Assembly (NCBI GenBank): GCA_951828235.1
Contig: OX639965.1
Location: 1,199,191 to 1,263,190 of the forward strand
Origin: an uncultured Gammaproteobacteria bacterium
GTDB taxonomy: Bacteria > Pseudomonadota > Gammaproteobacteria > Steroidobacterales > Foliamicaceae
Direction of reading: 5' to 3'
Length of the DNA stretch: 64,000 nucleotides
In this document: positions 44,114-52,939 of the stretch, in pieces
How the letters are laid out: each line of letters starts with the position of its first letter
Position numbering within the stretch: position 1 is the stretch's first letter
Program-made: the position numbers and the translations under genes
The notes under the pieces: model-generated
The model's input: only the letters and a program-made list of their open reading frames with translations
What the model was told of the DNA's origin: nothing
The model's database searches: none

Positions 44114-44950
44114 ATGTCTCAAGCCGAACGACATGTGCTGGGTTTGTCTGGCGGCCGCGATAGCGCGGCGCTTGCCGTATTCATGCGCCAGAACCATCCC
44201 GAACTGGATATTGAGTACTTTTTCACCGATACCGGCAAGGAACTGCCCGAAGTCTATGAATACCTCGTCAAGCTTGAGGGATTCCTCGGCAAGCCCATAC
44301 TACGCCTGAACCCTGATCGCGACTTCGACTTCTGGCTGAAGCAATACAACGACTTCCTTCCCTCGCCACAAACCCGCTGGTGCACCCGGCAGTTGAAGCT
44401 GCGACCGTTCGAGCAATGGGTGCACCCCATGCTGGACGAAGGAATTCGCGTTTACAGCTACGTAGCCATCCGTGCCGATGAGCAATACCGCGAAGGTTAT
44501 GCTTCAAAGAAGGAAAACTTGCTGGTGCGGTTGCCGCTGAAGGAGGCCGGGATTGACAAGGCTGGCGTCCTGGAGATTCTGGAAGGCACAGGCCTCGGCT
44601 TGCCCTCCTACTACGAATGGCGCACCCGCAGCGGCTGCACCTTCTGCTTCTTCCAGCAGAAAATCGAATGGGTTCGACTACGTGAACGTCACCCAAATTA
44701 TTTTAGGGAAGCGCAGGAATATGAGAAGACAGCGCTCGAACAAGGATCGCCTTTTACTTGGTCTCAAGGAGAGTCGCTACAGGAATTAGGGCAACCGGAA
44801 CGCGTTGACCAGATTAGGCAGGATCATGAAATTCGCCTCACTCGTATGCGGTCCAAAGTGCAACACAATCCCCTTAGGCCGGATGTCGATCCTTTGGATA
44901 TGGATGATCTATACGGAAATACAAAAATTTGTCTTTCGTGCCACAAATGA
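44114..44950 (+). CDS. sspD: ATP-pyrophosphatase / PAPS-reductase-like protein, SspD/DndC-like
   Basis: 278 residues. The PP-loop SGGRDS is at residues 12-17 after MSQAERHVLGL. Further on it has the cysteine-containing RWCTRQLK and RSGCTFCFFQQK, and a C-terminal KICLSCHK. Together these fit the DndC/SspD group that activates the DNA backbone with ATP and probably carries an iron-sulfur cluster. It is the last gene of the sspBCD row; the effector follows after 76 bases. Length and motifs are complete, so it appears functional. A PAPS reductase of sulfate assimilation is less likely given its neighbours. Confidence 0.88.
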   Translation: MSQAERHVLGLSGGRDSAALAVFMRQNHPELDIEYFFTDTGKELPEVYEYLVKLEGFLGKPILRLNPDRDFDFWLKQYNDFLPSPQTRWCTRQLKLRPFEQWVHPMLDEGIRVYSYVAIRADEQYREGYASKKENLLVRLPLKEAGIDKAGVLEILEGTGLGLPSYYEWRTRSGCTFCFFQQKIEWVRLRERHPNYFREAQEYEKTALEQGSPFTWSQGESLQELGQPERVDQIRQDHEIRLTRMRSKVQHNPLRPDVDPLDMDDLYGNTKICLSCHK

Positions 44951-45026
44951 CACGGTTTTGCTCTCTTCGAGTGGCCTCACTAGGCTTAAACTGATGCCTG
45001 ATACTTAACAATGAGGTATTAGATCT

Positions 45027-47312
45027 ATGCTCGGAGTGGGGGACATTTTTGTCGCTAAGGTCGAGAGTCTTTGGGACACCCTGAATTGCCACGGTGGTAC
45101 TGTGGGATTCCGAATTCCGGAGTATCAGCGCACATACGATTGGAGCGAAGAAAGGATTAGTCGCCTTCTTGAGGATTGCGCGAATGGTTTCGGCCAGTTA
45201 CGGAAGACTAAGGAGTCATACACGTTCCTTGGCACATTAATCCTCGTTAGAGAAAAGAGTGAAACAACATTCGACGGTGATTCGGTGGCCGTGGTTGACG
45301 GCCAGCAACGACTAACGACTCTTCTCCTGACGTGTTGTGCGTTAGTGGAAAAAATTAGCGCAAATCTCGGATTGGCCGAGAATCTACATGCTGACGCAAA
45401 AGATGTGATCATTAGGGAGGCGGAGCGTCACATTGGGCAACTGTGCCGGTGTATCGTTGGCGAGTTGCGGAGTTTCCAGCAAACCGGCAGGTATCCACGT
45501 ATCATCCGTCATCAGGACAAGAGGGCTGCAGACAAAACCAAAGCTCATTACAAGTCGACAATAGCCAACTTCCTGACGGATTTCACGGATCACTACAGCA
45601 GTGCAAGTCTAGTAAGGCCGGAGTTTAGTTTCCAGCACCGGCGCGATGACGACGCAACAAGCAAGAGGCTGGTCGAAAACTATGATTTCATCAAGCGGCA
45701 GATAGCCCACATTGTGGGGCTGACAGCGCAGAAGACCAATAGCGACGAAGCACCGGATTATGAGGTGGTGCCCTGCCAAGATTTCAAACTCAAAAGCTTC
45801 ACGAATTTACTGCCGAAGATTCGTCGAGGCAGGAACGAGAGAGTTGTTGCAAATATTTCCCGAGAAGGCCCTTCGAACCAACTCACCCGCCTGATTCTCT
45901 TTGCCTCCTACATAAGTCAGTGTGTTGTTCTGACCCGCGTGGAAGCTAGAAATCAAGACTATGCCTTTGATATTTTTGATGCCCTAAATACCACGGGCGA
46001 GCCTTTGACAGCGATAGAGACATTCAAGCCGCTAGTAATCCAAAGCGAGCAAACGGGCGGAAGGGGTTATACCGGGTGGACATCCGAGCCCGAGTTTTCC
46101 GAAATAGAGGGGGTGTTTGGGAAAATTCTAAAGCCTGCAGATAGGCAGAGTGAAGCTAGAGAAACGGTCATTTCCTTTGCCTTGTACGCAAGCGGAGAGA
46201 AAGTTTCGAAGGATCTTCGTGGGCAAAGGCGTTACCTAAGGCGGTCGTACGATAGGCGTTGCGAAACAGCACAGTCCAAGCAACGTTTCGTCAAGTCTCT
46301 TTCTGAGATGACTCAGTTTCGAGATGAATGTTGGAGCAGAGAGGGCATACGGCAAACACCTAGTCTGGAACCTGATACGAGGTTGTGTCTTCAGGTCATT
46401 CGGGACATGAATTCCAGCCTGGTGTTGCCCGCCATTGCCCGCTACTGGGCGATAGAGCGTTCGCAGGGTAACGAAAAGGACGTAACCAATGCGGTTCGCG
46501 CACTAACCGCTTTCTTGATTCTGAGGCGTTCTGTCACAGGATCGACCGGGGGCATAGATGGCGTCTTTCGCGCAATTATGAAGGAGCGGAGCAGCTACGG
46601 CGACCCATTGTGTTGTGGATTGCAGTCTGAGAATCAACTACTGAGCGTCAGTGAATTAAGGGCTTATTTGCGTGGGCTCTTGGCCGTAAGGCAAATCGGC
46701 GTCACAACCAAGGAAGAATGGATTCAAAGCGCTAAAGACATACCTATAGGCAGGCACACGTCACCGTTGGCCAAGTTTCTCATCCTGGCTGCTTCGCAAT
46801 ATGCGAAACCTGATCCGAATTATCCCGGTTTGCTGACGCGGGAGGACTTTCGTGAAAGCGAAGAGCAGGAGTATTTGACGTATGCAAAATGGATTTCGGC
46901 TGAGTACAAGACAATTGAGCATGTTGCGCCATCTACCAATCCCGGACAGGGTTGGGATCCGGACATTTACGGTCGGCAGCGATTTACTCGGGATACGGTT
47001 GGCAATCTCGCGCTCTTGCCACAGAAGGAAAACGCGAGTCTAGGAAACAGCCCTTGGAAGCGCAAGAGGTTGTTCTATTTGGCCCTCACAGCACCAGATA
47101 GTGCGGAGCAAGAACACTGGTTGCATGAGGCAGATGCGGCTGGTCTTGAGTTTCCAAAGACCACTAGGACCCTCCTCAAGAAAGGGCGGCGCCTTCATCT
47201 ATTGGATCCCTTGCGCGAGGTAGAGGAGTGGGATGAGAAACTGATTCGTGCGCGCACGGAAAACATACTAAGTCTCGCTTGGGATACGATCAAACCGTGG
47301 CTGTGGGATTGA
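45027..47312 (+). CDS. sspE: SspE-like restriction effector with DUF262 and DUF1524 domains
   Basis: 761 residues. The N-terminal DUF262 domain shows FRIPEYQRTYDWSEERI and FLGTLILV, and the VVDGQQRLTTLLL motif near residues 88-100. The C-terminal DUF1524 HNH-type nuclease shows TIEHVAPSTNPGQGW near residue 632 and DTVGNLALLPQKENASLGNS near 655. This two-domain build is that of SspE, which senses phosphorothioate-marked self DNA and nicks unmarked phage DNA; similar proteins serve other systems (GmrSD), but context decides. It is AT-richer than the backbone. Beyond its stop lies truncated toxin DNA. Confidence 0.88.
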   Translation: MLGVGDIFVAKVESLWDTLNCHGGTVGFRIPEYQRTYDWSEERISRLLEDCANGFGQLRKTKESYTFLGTLILVREKSETTFDGDSVAVVDGQQRLTTLLLTCCALVEKISANLGLAENLHADAKDVIIREAERHIGQLCRCIVGELRSFQQTGRYPRIIRHQDKRAADKTKAHYKSTIANFLTDFTDHYSSASLVRPEFSFQHRRDDDATSKRLVENYDFIKRQIAHIVGLTAQKTNSDEAPDYEVVPCQDFKLKSFTNLLPKIRRGRNERVVANISREGPSNQLTRLILFASYISQCVVLTRVEARNQDYAFDIFDALNTTGEPLTAIETFKPLVIQSEQTGGRGYTGWTSEPEFSEIEGVFGKILKPADRQSEARETVISFALYASGEKVSKDLRGQRRYLRRSYDRRCETAQSKQRFVKSLSEMTQFRDECWSREGIRQTPSLEPDTRLCLQVIRDMNSSLVLPAIARYWAIERSQGNEKDVTNAVRALTAFLILRRSVTGSTGGIDGVFRAIMKERSSYGDPLCCGLQSENQLLSVSELRAYLRGLLAVRQIGVTTKEEWIQSAKDIPIGRHTSPLAKFLILAASQYAKPDPNYPGLLTREDFRESEEQEYLTYAKWISAEYKTIEHVAPSTNPGQGWDPDIYGRQRFTRDTVGNLALLPQKENASLGNSPWKRKRLFYLALTAPDSAEQEHWLHEADAAGLEFPKTTRTLLKKGRRLHLLDPLREVEEWDEKLIRARTENILSLAWDTIKPWLWD

Positions 47313-47337
47313 GAACCGTATGCCTTACTTGCGGGAC

Positions 47338-47464
47338 AGAATACTGGTAGCGTAAAGACCATGTTTTCCGGATTGCCCAAAACAAGGGTTTCCCGAACCT
47401 TCAATGCCCATGCTGCTTGTCTGGTGAAACCAAGTAACAATCCGGTGTCGAGGAGGTACCGCAT
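47338..47464 (-). pseudogene. Truncated PIN-domain (VapC-like) toxin
   Basis: From the ATG at 47464 the frame reads MRYLLDTGLLLGFTRQAAWA and LVLGNPENMVFT, the first 38 or so residues of a PIN toxin including its first metal-binding aspartate. Homology then stops near 47350, and the frame runs into the sspE 3' region, so the rest of the domain and its other acidic residues are lost. It follows the antitoxin gene at 47480 as a normal toxin would. The ATG at 47479 is an alternative start. Confidence 0.6.
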
Positions 47465-47479
47465 CGTTATTGGATCCAT

Positions 47480-47821
47480 TCAGTCGAGTTGCGCCAAGAG
47501 ATCTTCAAGCGGTTCGTTACCAGGCCAGGCACCTGCGAGTTCGATAGGGTCGAACGCCTGGAATTTAGTGTCGTATTGCGGAAACGGGCCATGAGGTTCC
47601 TGGCTTGCGACCGAAGGGACTTCCTCAAAAGCGCTATCTCCCTTGAGTTGAGTACCAATCCGCGAGCCTCGACCCGTGCCTGCTCCGGTCGCGAGCAGGC
47701 GTGTAGCGCGCTCGGCCGTCTTGATGAGCGCACCCAGCGTGTGCATGAATGCCGCGGCCTTGATCTTCCCTGGCGCTTCCTTAAGGCCACGGATCCGCAA
47801 TTCGTAGTTTTGCAAATTCAC
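47480..47821 (-). CDS. Probable antitoxin partner of the truncated PIN toxin
   Basis: 113 residues from a GTG at 47821, which has GGGAGGG seven bases upstream; a longer frame to 47905 is less likely. The N-terminal MNLQNYELRIRGLKEAPGKI is followed by KAAAFMHTLGALIKTAERAT and a hydrophilic tail ending LEDLLAQLD. I read it as the antitoxin of a PIN-type pair from its position immediately before the toxin remnant; sequence family not recognised with certainty. With the toxin broken it has no target here. Confidence 0.55.
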   Translation of the reverse strand: MNLQNYELRIRGLKEAPGKIKAAAFMHTLGALIKTAERATRLLATGAGTGRGSRIGTQLKGDSAFEEVPSVASQEPHGPFPQYDTKFQAFDPIELAGAWPGNEPLEDLLAQLD

Positions 47822-48037
47822 GATTAGGCCCTCCCGATAGAGGCGGGGCTGGCTGAAGTCTGAACCCGCCGTTCGGCAAGAGTCCCCCGCGCTTGGAGTG
47901 TGCATCTTACTCTGTCAAGGCCGCGCCCAAAGCTTCTTCCCCGCTACGCAGCGGAAGATTCCGCGGCGACGAAGGGGACCGGTTCGACTCTGCCGGCCTT
48001 TGCGGTTTTGTTCAAGAATTGGGAGTTGGCTGCGTGT

Positions 48038-48223
48038 TCACTTTCCAGGTTGGAATAGCGCTTTGATCTCTTCGGCAGCCATGCGATCGAAGTCGCGGGG
48101 CACGGAAATTTTTCCCGCCAGAAATCCAAGTCGTCGCGGAGGCTGCCTGGTTCGAGATTCGCTCGTGGAAGCCGCAGGCGCCTTGGCTTTTTTGTCCGAT
48201 GCTGATTGACGAGGGTTGCGCAT
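48038..48223 (-). CDS. Lone antitoxin-like small protein
   Basis: 61 residues: a basic, disordered N-terminal half followed by RLGFLAGKISVPRDFDRM and AAEEIKALF. This is the C-terminal toxin-wrapping motif common to short antitoxins of PIN toxins (GxxxGxIxVPxDFD). No toxin gene follows downstream as expected, so it is an orphan or a remnant. It lies between the antitoxin gene at 47480 and putA, in the disturbed flank of the Ssp island. Confidence 0.5.
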   Translation of the reverse strand: MRNPRQSASDKKAKAPAASTSESRTRQPPRRLGFLAGKISVPRDFDRMAAEEIKALFQPGK

Positions 48224-48293
48224 TTCGTCCGTAGTTATAGCGCATTTTTTGGAGTCGGCGTCAGGTAGCTGCGCGCCTTGGCAGAATCCTGGA

Positions 48294-51200
48294 TCAGGCG
48301 CTGACTTCTCGCAGCAGTTCGACGTTGCCGCCCTTGGCGGTGGTGTTCACGGTGATGGTCTTCTCGACAGCGAAGCGGTGCAGGTAGTGGGGGCCGCCGG
48401 CCTTGGGGCCGGTGCCGGACAGGCCCATGCCGCCGAAGGGCTGCACGCCGACCACGGCGCCGACCATGTCGCGGTTTACATATATGTTTCCCACGCGTGC
48501 GCGCGCGATGATTTCGTTTACGCGGGCGTCGATGCGGCTCTGCACGCCCAGGGTCAGCCCGAATTCCAGCCGGTTGATCGAGTCCACCAGGCCGGCCAGC
48601 TCGGCGGCGTCGAAACGCAGCGCGTGCATGACCGGGCCGAAGCATTCGCTCTCAAGCTGCGCAAGGCTGTCGATCCCGATGATGTGGGGCGTGATGTAAG
48701 GGCCGTCCAGTGACTCGTCCGGCCGTCCGCCGGTCCACACGTCGCAGCCCAGCGCGCGCATCCGCTCGATATGCGCTTCGATCCGCTCAAGCGACGGTTG
48801 GTCGATGATCGGCCCGATGTCGGTGGAGGGCTCGTGCGGGTCGCCGATCGCCAGTTCGGCGGCCGCGCCGCGGATCGATTCAAGCAGGGTGTCGGCCACT
48901 TCGTCCTGCACGCACAGCACGCGCAGCGCCGAGCAACGCTGACCGGCGCTTAAGAAAGCCGAACGGAGGACATCGTCGGTGGTCTGTTCGACCAGCGCCG
49001 ACGAGTCCGCGATCATCACGTTCTGACCGCCGGTCTCGGCGATGAACGGCACGATGGGGCGCATGGACTTTTCCGCCAGCGCCGTCTGGATCCTGGCCGC
49101 GGTGTCGGTGCTGCCGGTGAACGCCACCCCGGCGATTCCCGGGTGTTTAACGAGCGCGGCGCCCACGTCGCCCGCGCCGGCCGCGAGATGCAGCACGTCC
49201 GACGGCACGCCGCAGTCATGCAGCAGGTCCAGCGCCATCTTCGCGATGCGCGGTGTCTGCTCGGCGGGCTTGGCCACCACCGAATTGCCGGCGAGCAGGG
49301 AGGCCGAAACCTGCCCCATGAAGATCGCCAGCGGGAAATTCCACGGGCTGATGCAGACGAACACGCCGCGCCCGTGCAGGCTCAGGTCGTTGGACTCGCC
49401 GGTGGGCCCGTCCTGGCGCATGGGCGTGTCGAAATCGCTTTCGGCCCGGCGGGCGTAATAGCGCATGAAGTCCACGGCCTCGCGCACTTCCGCCACCGAG
49501 TCGTCCACCGTCTTGCCGGCTTCGGTGGCCAGCACCCGGAAGAACTCGTCGCGTGCGTCTTCCAGCGCGTCGGCCGCCGAACGCAGGATCTTCGCGCGCT
49601 CGGCGCCACCGCGCGCGTCCCAGGCCGGCTGGGCTCCGGCGGCTATCGCCACGCACTCGTTGATCCAGTCCGATTTCGGATCCACCGCTTCCGGTTCCGG
49701 CGCCTCGGACCGCTTCGATAGCAGCGCCGACAGGCGTTCCAGGCCGACACCGGATGCCAGGTCGAAACCGGCGGAGTTGGGCCGCTCGGGCCCGTACAGC
49801 AGTTCGGGACTGGGCAGCGTGGGGGCTTCGCGGGCCAGCGCCGTGTCAAGCGGATCGGCAACGATGGCCTCGGGTTTCAGCGCCTCGTCGTAGAGCCGGT
49901 TGACGAAGCTGGAGTTGGCGCCATTCTCCAGCAGCCGCCGAACCAGGTAGGCGAGCAGGTCTTCGTAAAGGCCGGCCGGCGCATAGACACGGACCGGCGG
50001 AAAGTCGTCGAACATCTCGCGCGCGGTCTCGTGCAGCCGCTCGCCCATCCCGTGAATGCGCTGCAGCTCCATGTTCGAACGGTCCCCGTCCGAAAGGGTC
50101 AGCACGGTTGTCAGCGTGTGGGCGTTGTGGGTGGCGAAGGCGCAAAACAGGTGCGGCCTCTCGGCCAGCATGGCCTGGGCGCAGGAGAGATAGGAGGTGT
50201 CGGTGTTGTCCTTTGCGGTGAAGACGGGATAGTCGGGCAGTCCCGCGACCTGCGAGCGCTTGATTTCCGCGTCCCAGTAGGCGCCCTTCACCAACCGCAC
50301 CGAGATCTGCCGGCGCGTGCGCCGGGCCAGTTCGCCCAGCCAGTGAATGACCCGCTTGGCGCGCCTGCCGTAGCCCTGCACGGCAAGGCCGAGACCGCCC
50401 CAGCCGGCCAGCGACGGCGCCTCGCACAGGCGCTCGGTCAGTTCCAGCGAGAGGATCAGCCGGTCGGCCTCCTCGGCGTCCAGGCACAGCGGGATGTCGT
50501 GCTCGTGAGCCAGCTCGCAGAGCTTGAGCAGGCGCGGATACATCTCCGCGTGAACGCGTGCGGACTGCCGGGCTTCGTAACGCGGGTGCAGCGCGGTCAG
50601 CTTGATTGACATGCCGGAGCGCCGTTCGGCGTTCGCCGCCTGGCTTCGCGCCACCATGGGAATGGCCTCGCGGTAGGCCTGGAAATAGTCCTCGGCGACC
50701 TGTGCCGTGCGCGCTCCTTCGCCGAGAATATCGAAGGAGTACTCGACGCTGTCGTCCATCCTGTAGGCGCGCCTGATGGCCGCTTCCATGGTCTCGCCCA
50801 TCACGAATTCCTGGCCGAGGATGCTCATGGCCTGGCGCACGGCTGCCCGGATCACCGGCTCGCCGAGCCGACCGGCCAGCGACTGCAGCACGGCGCCGCC
50901 AGATTTGTCCTCGAAGCGGCCCATCGAAACCGCCCGTCCGGTCAGCATCAGCGCCCAGGTGGAAGCGTTCACCAGCAGGGAACCGGAATGCCCCAGGTGC
51001 TCGTCCCAGTGCGCGGGTCCCAGCTTGTCGGCGATCAGTTCGTCGGCGGTCTGCGGATCGGGCACCCGCAACAGGGATTCGGCCAGGCACATGAGCGCCA
51101 CGCCTTCGTCGTTGTGCAGTCCGAACTCGTTCAGAAAGGCGTCCAGCATGGTGGGGCCCTTCGGCGAGGTTCGTACCCGGTGGACCAGTTCCGCGGCCTG

Positions 51201-51317
51201 CTTCACGATCGACTCCCGGGTCGCTTCGTCGAGGGTGAATTCTTTCGCCAGCCGCCGTACAAGCGGGATTTCACTCGCAAACTTGTGTTTGTCGATTCGA
51301 TTCAATGCGCTGCTCAT
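48294..51317 (-). CDS. putA: Bifunctional proline dehydrogenase / delta-1-pyrroline-5-carboxylate dehydrogenase
   Basis: 1007 residues; oxidises proline to glutamate in two steps. The PRODH barrel (about residues 130-430) shows ISVRLVKGAYWDAEIKRSQ and the LFCAFATHNAHTL segment. The aldehyde dehydrogenase half (about 530-1000) shows VCISPWNFPLAIF, VAFTGSTDTAARI, the general-base glutamate in ETGGQN near 760 and the catalytic cysteine in SAGQRCSALRVL near 797. The ribbon-helix-helix repressor domain of E. coli PutA is absent, so it is an enzyme only. It may relate to the PutP-like symporters at 8.5 kb, but they are not linked. Confidence 0.95.
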   Translation of the reverse strand: MSSALNRIDKHKFASEIPLVRRLAKEFTLDEATRESIVKQAAELVHRVRTSPKGPTMLDAFLNEFGLHNDEGVALMCLAESLLRVPDPQTADELIADKLGPAHWDEHLGHSGSLLVNASTWALMLTGRAVSMGRFEDKSGGAVLQSLAGRLGEPVIRAAVRQAMSILGQEFVMGETMEAAIRRAYRMDDSVEYSFDILGEGARTAQVAEDYFQAYREAIPMVARSQAANAERRSGMSIKLTALHPRYEARQSARVHAEMYPRLLKLCELAHEHDIPLCLDAEEADRLILSLELTERLCEAPSLAGWGGLGLAVQGYGRRAKRVIHWLGELARRTRRQISVRLVKGAYWDAEIKRSQVAGLPDYPVFTAKDNTDTSYLSCAQAMLAERPHLFCAFATHNAHTLTTVLTLSDGDRSNMELQRIHGMGERLHETAREMFDDFPPVRVYAPAGLYEDLLAYLVRRLLENGANSSFVNRLYDEALKPEAIVADPLDTALAREAPTLPSPELLYGPERPNSAGFDLASGVGLERLSALLSKRSEAPEPEAVDPKSDWINECVAIAAGAQPAWDARGGAERAKILRSAADALEDARDEFFRVLATEAGKTVDDSVAEVREAVDFMRYYARRAESDFDTPMRQDGPTGESNDLSLHGRGVFVCISPWNFPLAIFMGQVSASLLAGNSVVAKPAEQTPRIAKMALDLLHDCGVPSDVLHLAAGAGDVGAALVKHPGIAGVAFTGSTDTAARIQTALAEKSMRPIVPFIAETGGQNVMIADSSALVEQTTDDVLRSAFLSAGQRCSALRVLCVQDEVADTLLESIRGAAAELAIGDPHEPSTDIGPIIDQPSLERIEAHIERMRALGCDVWTGGRPDESLDGPYITPHIIGIDSLAQLESECFGPVMHALRFDAAELAGLVDSINRLEFGLTLGVQSRIDARVNEIIARARVGNIYVNRDMVGAVVGVQPFGGMGLSGTGPKAGGPHYLHRFAVEKTITVNTTAKGGNVELLREVSA

Positions 51318-51440
51318 CTCACACCGGTTCTTGTTCGTTCCTGAACGCTTATTTCACCACTTTTTGCCAGGGTCGTGGCCCGCCAGAAAGAGTAGTATGC
51401 GCGCGCCCTGCGTGTCCGCCTCGTCACCCGGAAAAGGATC

Positions 51441-52157
51441 TCACGCCGCCCTTGCCGCCGCCCATACCTGGACATGCTCCGCGCCCGCGGAAATCAGCGC
51501 TGCCGCCATCGCGTCGGCCGTCGCCCCGGTGGTGACCACATCGTCGACTATGGCCGGCCGCAGCGGTGATTCCGAGCAGGCAAACGCATCCGCCACGTTC
51601 AAGCGGCGTTCCTCGTCGCTCAGGCGGCTCTGCATGCGCGTATGCCGCACCCGGAGGCATACGCCGGGCAGCACCGGCAGGCCAATCGCGCGACCGATGA
51701 AGCGGGCGATTTCCTCCGCCTGGTTAAAGCCGCGCTTCGCCATCCGGCGTGGATGCAGCGGAACGGGGACCAGCACTTCGGGCATTTCCATTCGGCCCCG
51801 CTGGACTTCCGATCGAACGCCTTCGGCTATGGCGTGGCCAAGCGCACGCGCCAGGTGCATGCGCCGGCCGAATTTCAGCCCCAACAGCAATCGGTCCACC
51901 GGATATTCATAGGCAAGCGGAACAACCGTTCGGTGGAAGCGGGGCGGCCGGGCCATGCAGCGCCCGCACATGCCGGTGAAATCGGTCTTTCCCATTCGGA
52001 TTCCGCAGCGGGGGCAGGCCTGCCCGGCTCGGGGAAGGCCGGCGTCGCACTCCTCGCACAATTCCCGTGCGTCCGGTGCCCGCCCGGCGCATAGCGCGCA
52101 ACGCCAGGGCAGAAGAAGTCGCGCCACGCCCTTTCCGCCAATGAATCCGGGGGTCAT
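51441..52157 (-). CDS. comF: ComF family protein (phosphoribosyltransferase domain)
   Basis: 238 residues. The N-terminus has a zinc-finger-like set of cysteines (CALCAGRAPDARELCEECD and CPRCGIRMGK...CGRC). The C-terminal half carries the PRPP-binding loop AIVDDVVTTGATADAM and the LVPVPLHPRRMAKRGFNQA segment that defines ComF. ComF takes part in natural transformation in some species; in others its role is unknown. It is divergent from an SDR gene with 41 bases between. putA ends about 120 bases on the other side. Confidence 0.9.
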   Translation of the reverse strand: MTPGFIGGKGVARLLLPWRCALCAGRAPDARELCEECDAGLPRAGQACPRCGIRMGKTDFTGMCGRCMARPPRFHRTVVPLAYEYPVDRLLLGLKFGRRMHLARALGHAIAEGVRSEVQRGRMEMPEVLVPVPLHPRRMAKRGFNQAEEIARFIGRAIGLPVLPGVCLRVRHTRMQSRLSDEERRLNVADAFACSESPLRPAIVDDVVTTGATADAMAAALISAGAEHVQVWAAARAA

Positions 52158-52198
52158 TGCGGTTATGCTAACGCTCCCACCGATTTACTGGAATCCAT

Positions 52199-52909
52199 AT
52201 GCCACGCATCCTGATCACGGGCGCTTCGCGGGGTCTTGGCCTGGAGTACGCCAGACAATACCTGGAAAAGGACTGGGACGTGATCGCCACGGCCCGCAAC
52301 CCGGAAGCCGCGCCCGGTCTGAAGGCGCTTGAAGCAGTTGATTCCGGCCGGCTGCGCCCGATGGCCATGGACGTCACCGACCACGCGCGGGTTGAGGCAG
52401 TCGCCGAGGAACTCGCGGGCGAGTCGCTGGACATTCTGTTGAACAATGCCGGCACCTACGGACCCAAGTCGGCGTTCGAGGGCATGCATTACCAGTCGCT
52501 CGAGAGCATGGACTACGAGTTGTGGCGCGAGATGCACGAAATCAACGTGATGGCTGCGTTCAAGGTGGCGGTTTGTTTCAAGCCGCACCTGGAAGCCGCC
52601 GCGAATCCTCTGCTGGTGAACATGTCCAGCGACATGGGGTCGATCGCCAACAACTCGATGGGACATGCCTACGCTTATCGCAGCAGCAAGTCGGCCCTCA
52701 ACATGCTGACCAGGGGCATGGCGATCGAGTGGAAGAACATTACCGTCATTTCCATGGCGCCGGGCTGGTGCCGCACCGACCTGGGCGGGCCGGAGGCGCC
52801 GGTGGACCCGATGGAAAGCGTGCGCATGCAGCAAGAGCTGTTCGAACGGCTGGAGTCCTCCCGATCAGGCGAATTCATAAACCGCTTCGGAGAAAGCGTC
52901 GACTGGTAA
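52199..52909 (+). CDS. Short-chain dehydrogenase/reductase
   Basis: 236 residues of the classical SDR fold. The cofactor motif TGASRGLGLEYA is at residues 7-18, NNAG near 82-85, the catalytic serine in VNMSSDMGS, and tyrosine and lysine in YAYRSSKSALN. The PGWCRTDLGGPEAP stretch matches the group of short SDRs with a mobile substrate loop. The substrate is not predictable. It is followed by a palindromic half-repeat and a DUF1295 gene on the same strand. Confidence 0.88.
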   Translation: MPRILITGASRGLGLEYARQYLEKDWDVIATARNPEAAPGLKALEAVDSGRLRPMAMDVTDHARVEAVAEELAGESLDILLNNAGTYGPKSAFEGMHYQSLESMDYELWREMHEINVMAAFKVAVCFKPHLEAAANPLLVNMSSDMGSIANNSMGHAYAYRSSKSALNMLTRGMAIEWKNITVISMAPGWCRTDLGGPEAPVDPMESVRMQQELFERLESSRSGEFINRFGESVDW

Positions 52910-52910
52910 G

Positions 52911-52934
52911 CCCGGGAGAGAGGGCGTGCCGCCT
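52911..52934. repeat. Dispersed GC palindromic repeat, copy F (half element)
   Basis: CCGGGAGAGAGGGCGTGCCGCC, close to the family's left arm with two mismatches. It sits between the SDR stop and the DUF1295 start and might affect translation or mRNA stability there. Confidence 0.5.
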
Positions 52935-52939
52935 GACCC

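Noticed and set aside
47898-48209. Plus-strand 103-codon frame
   Set aside because: It is antisense to the small antitoxin-like gene at 48038-48223, which has a recognisable motif.
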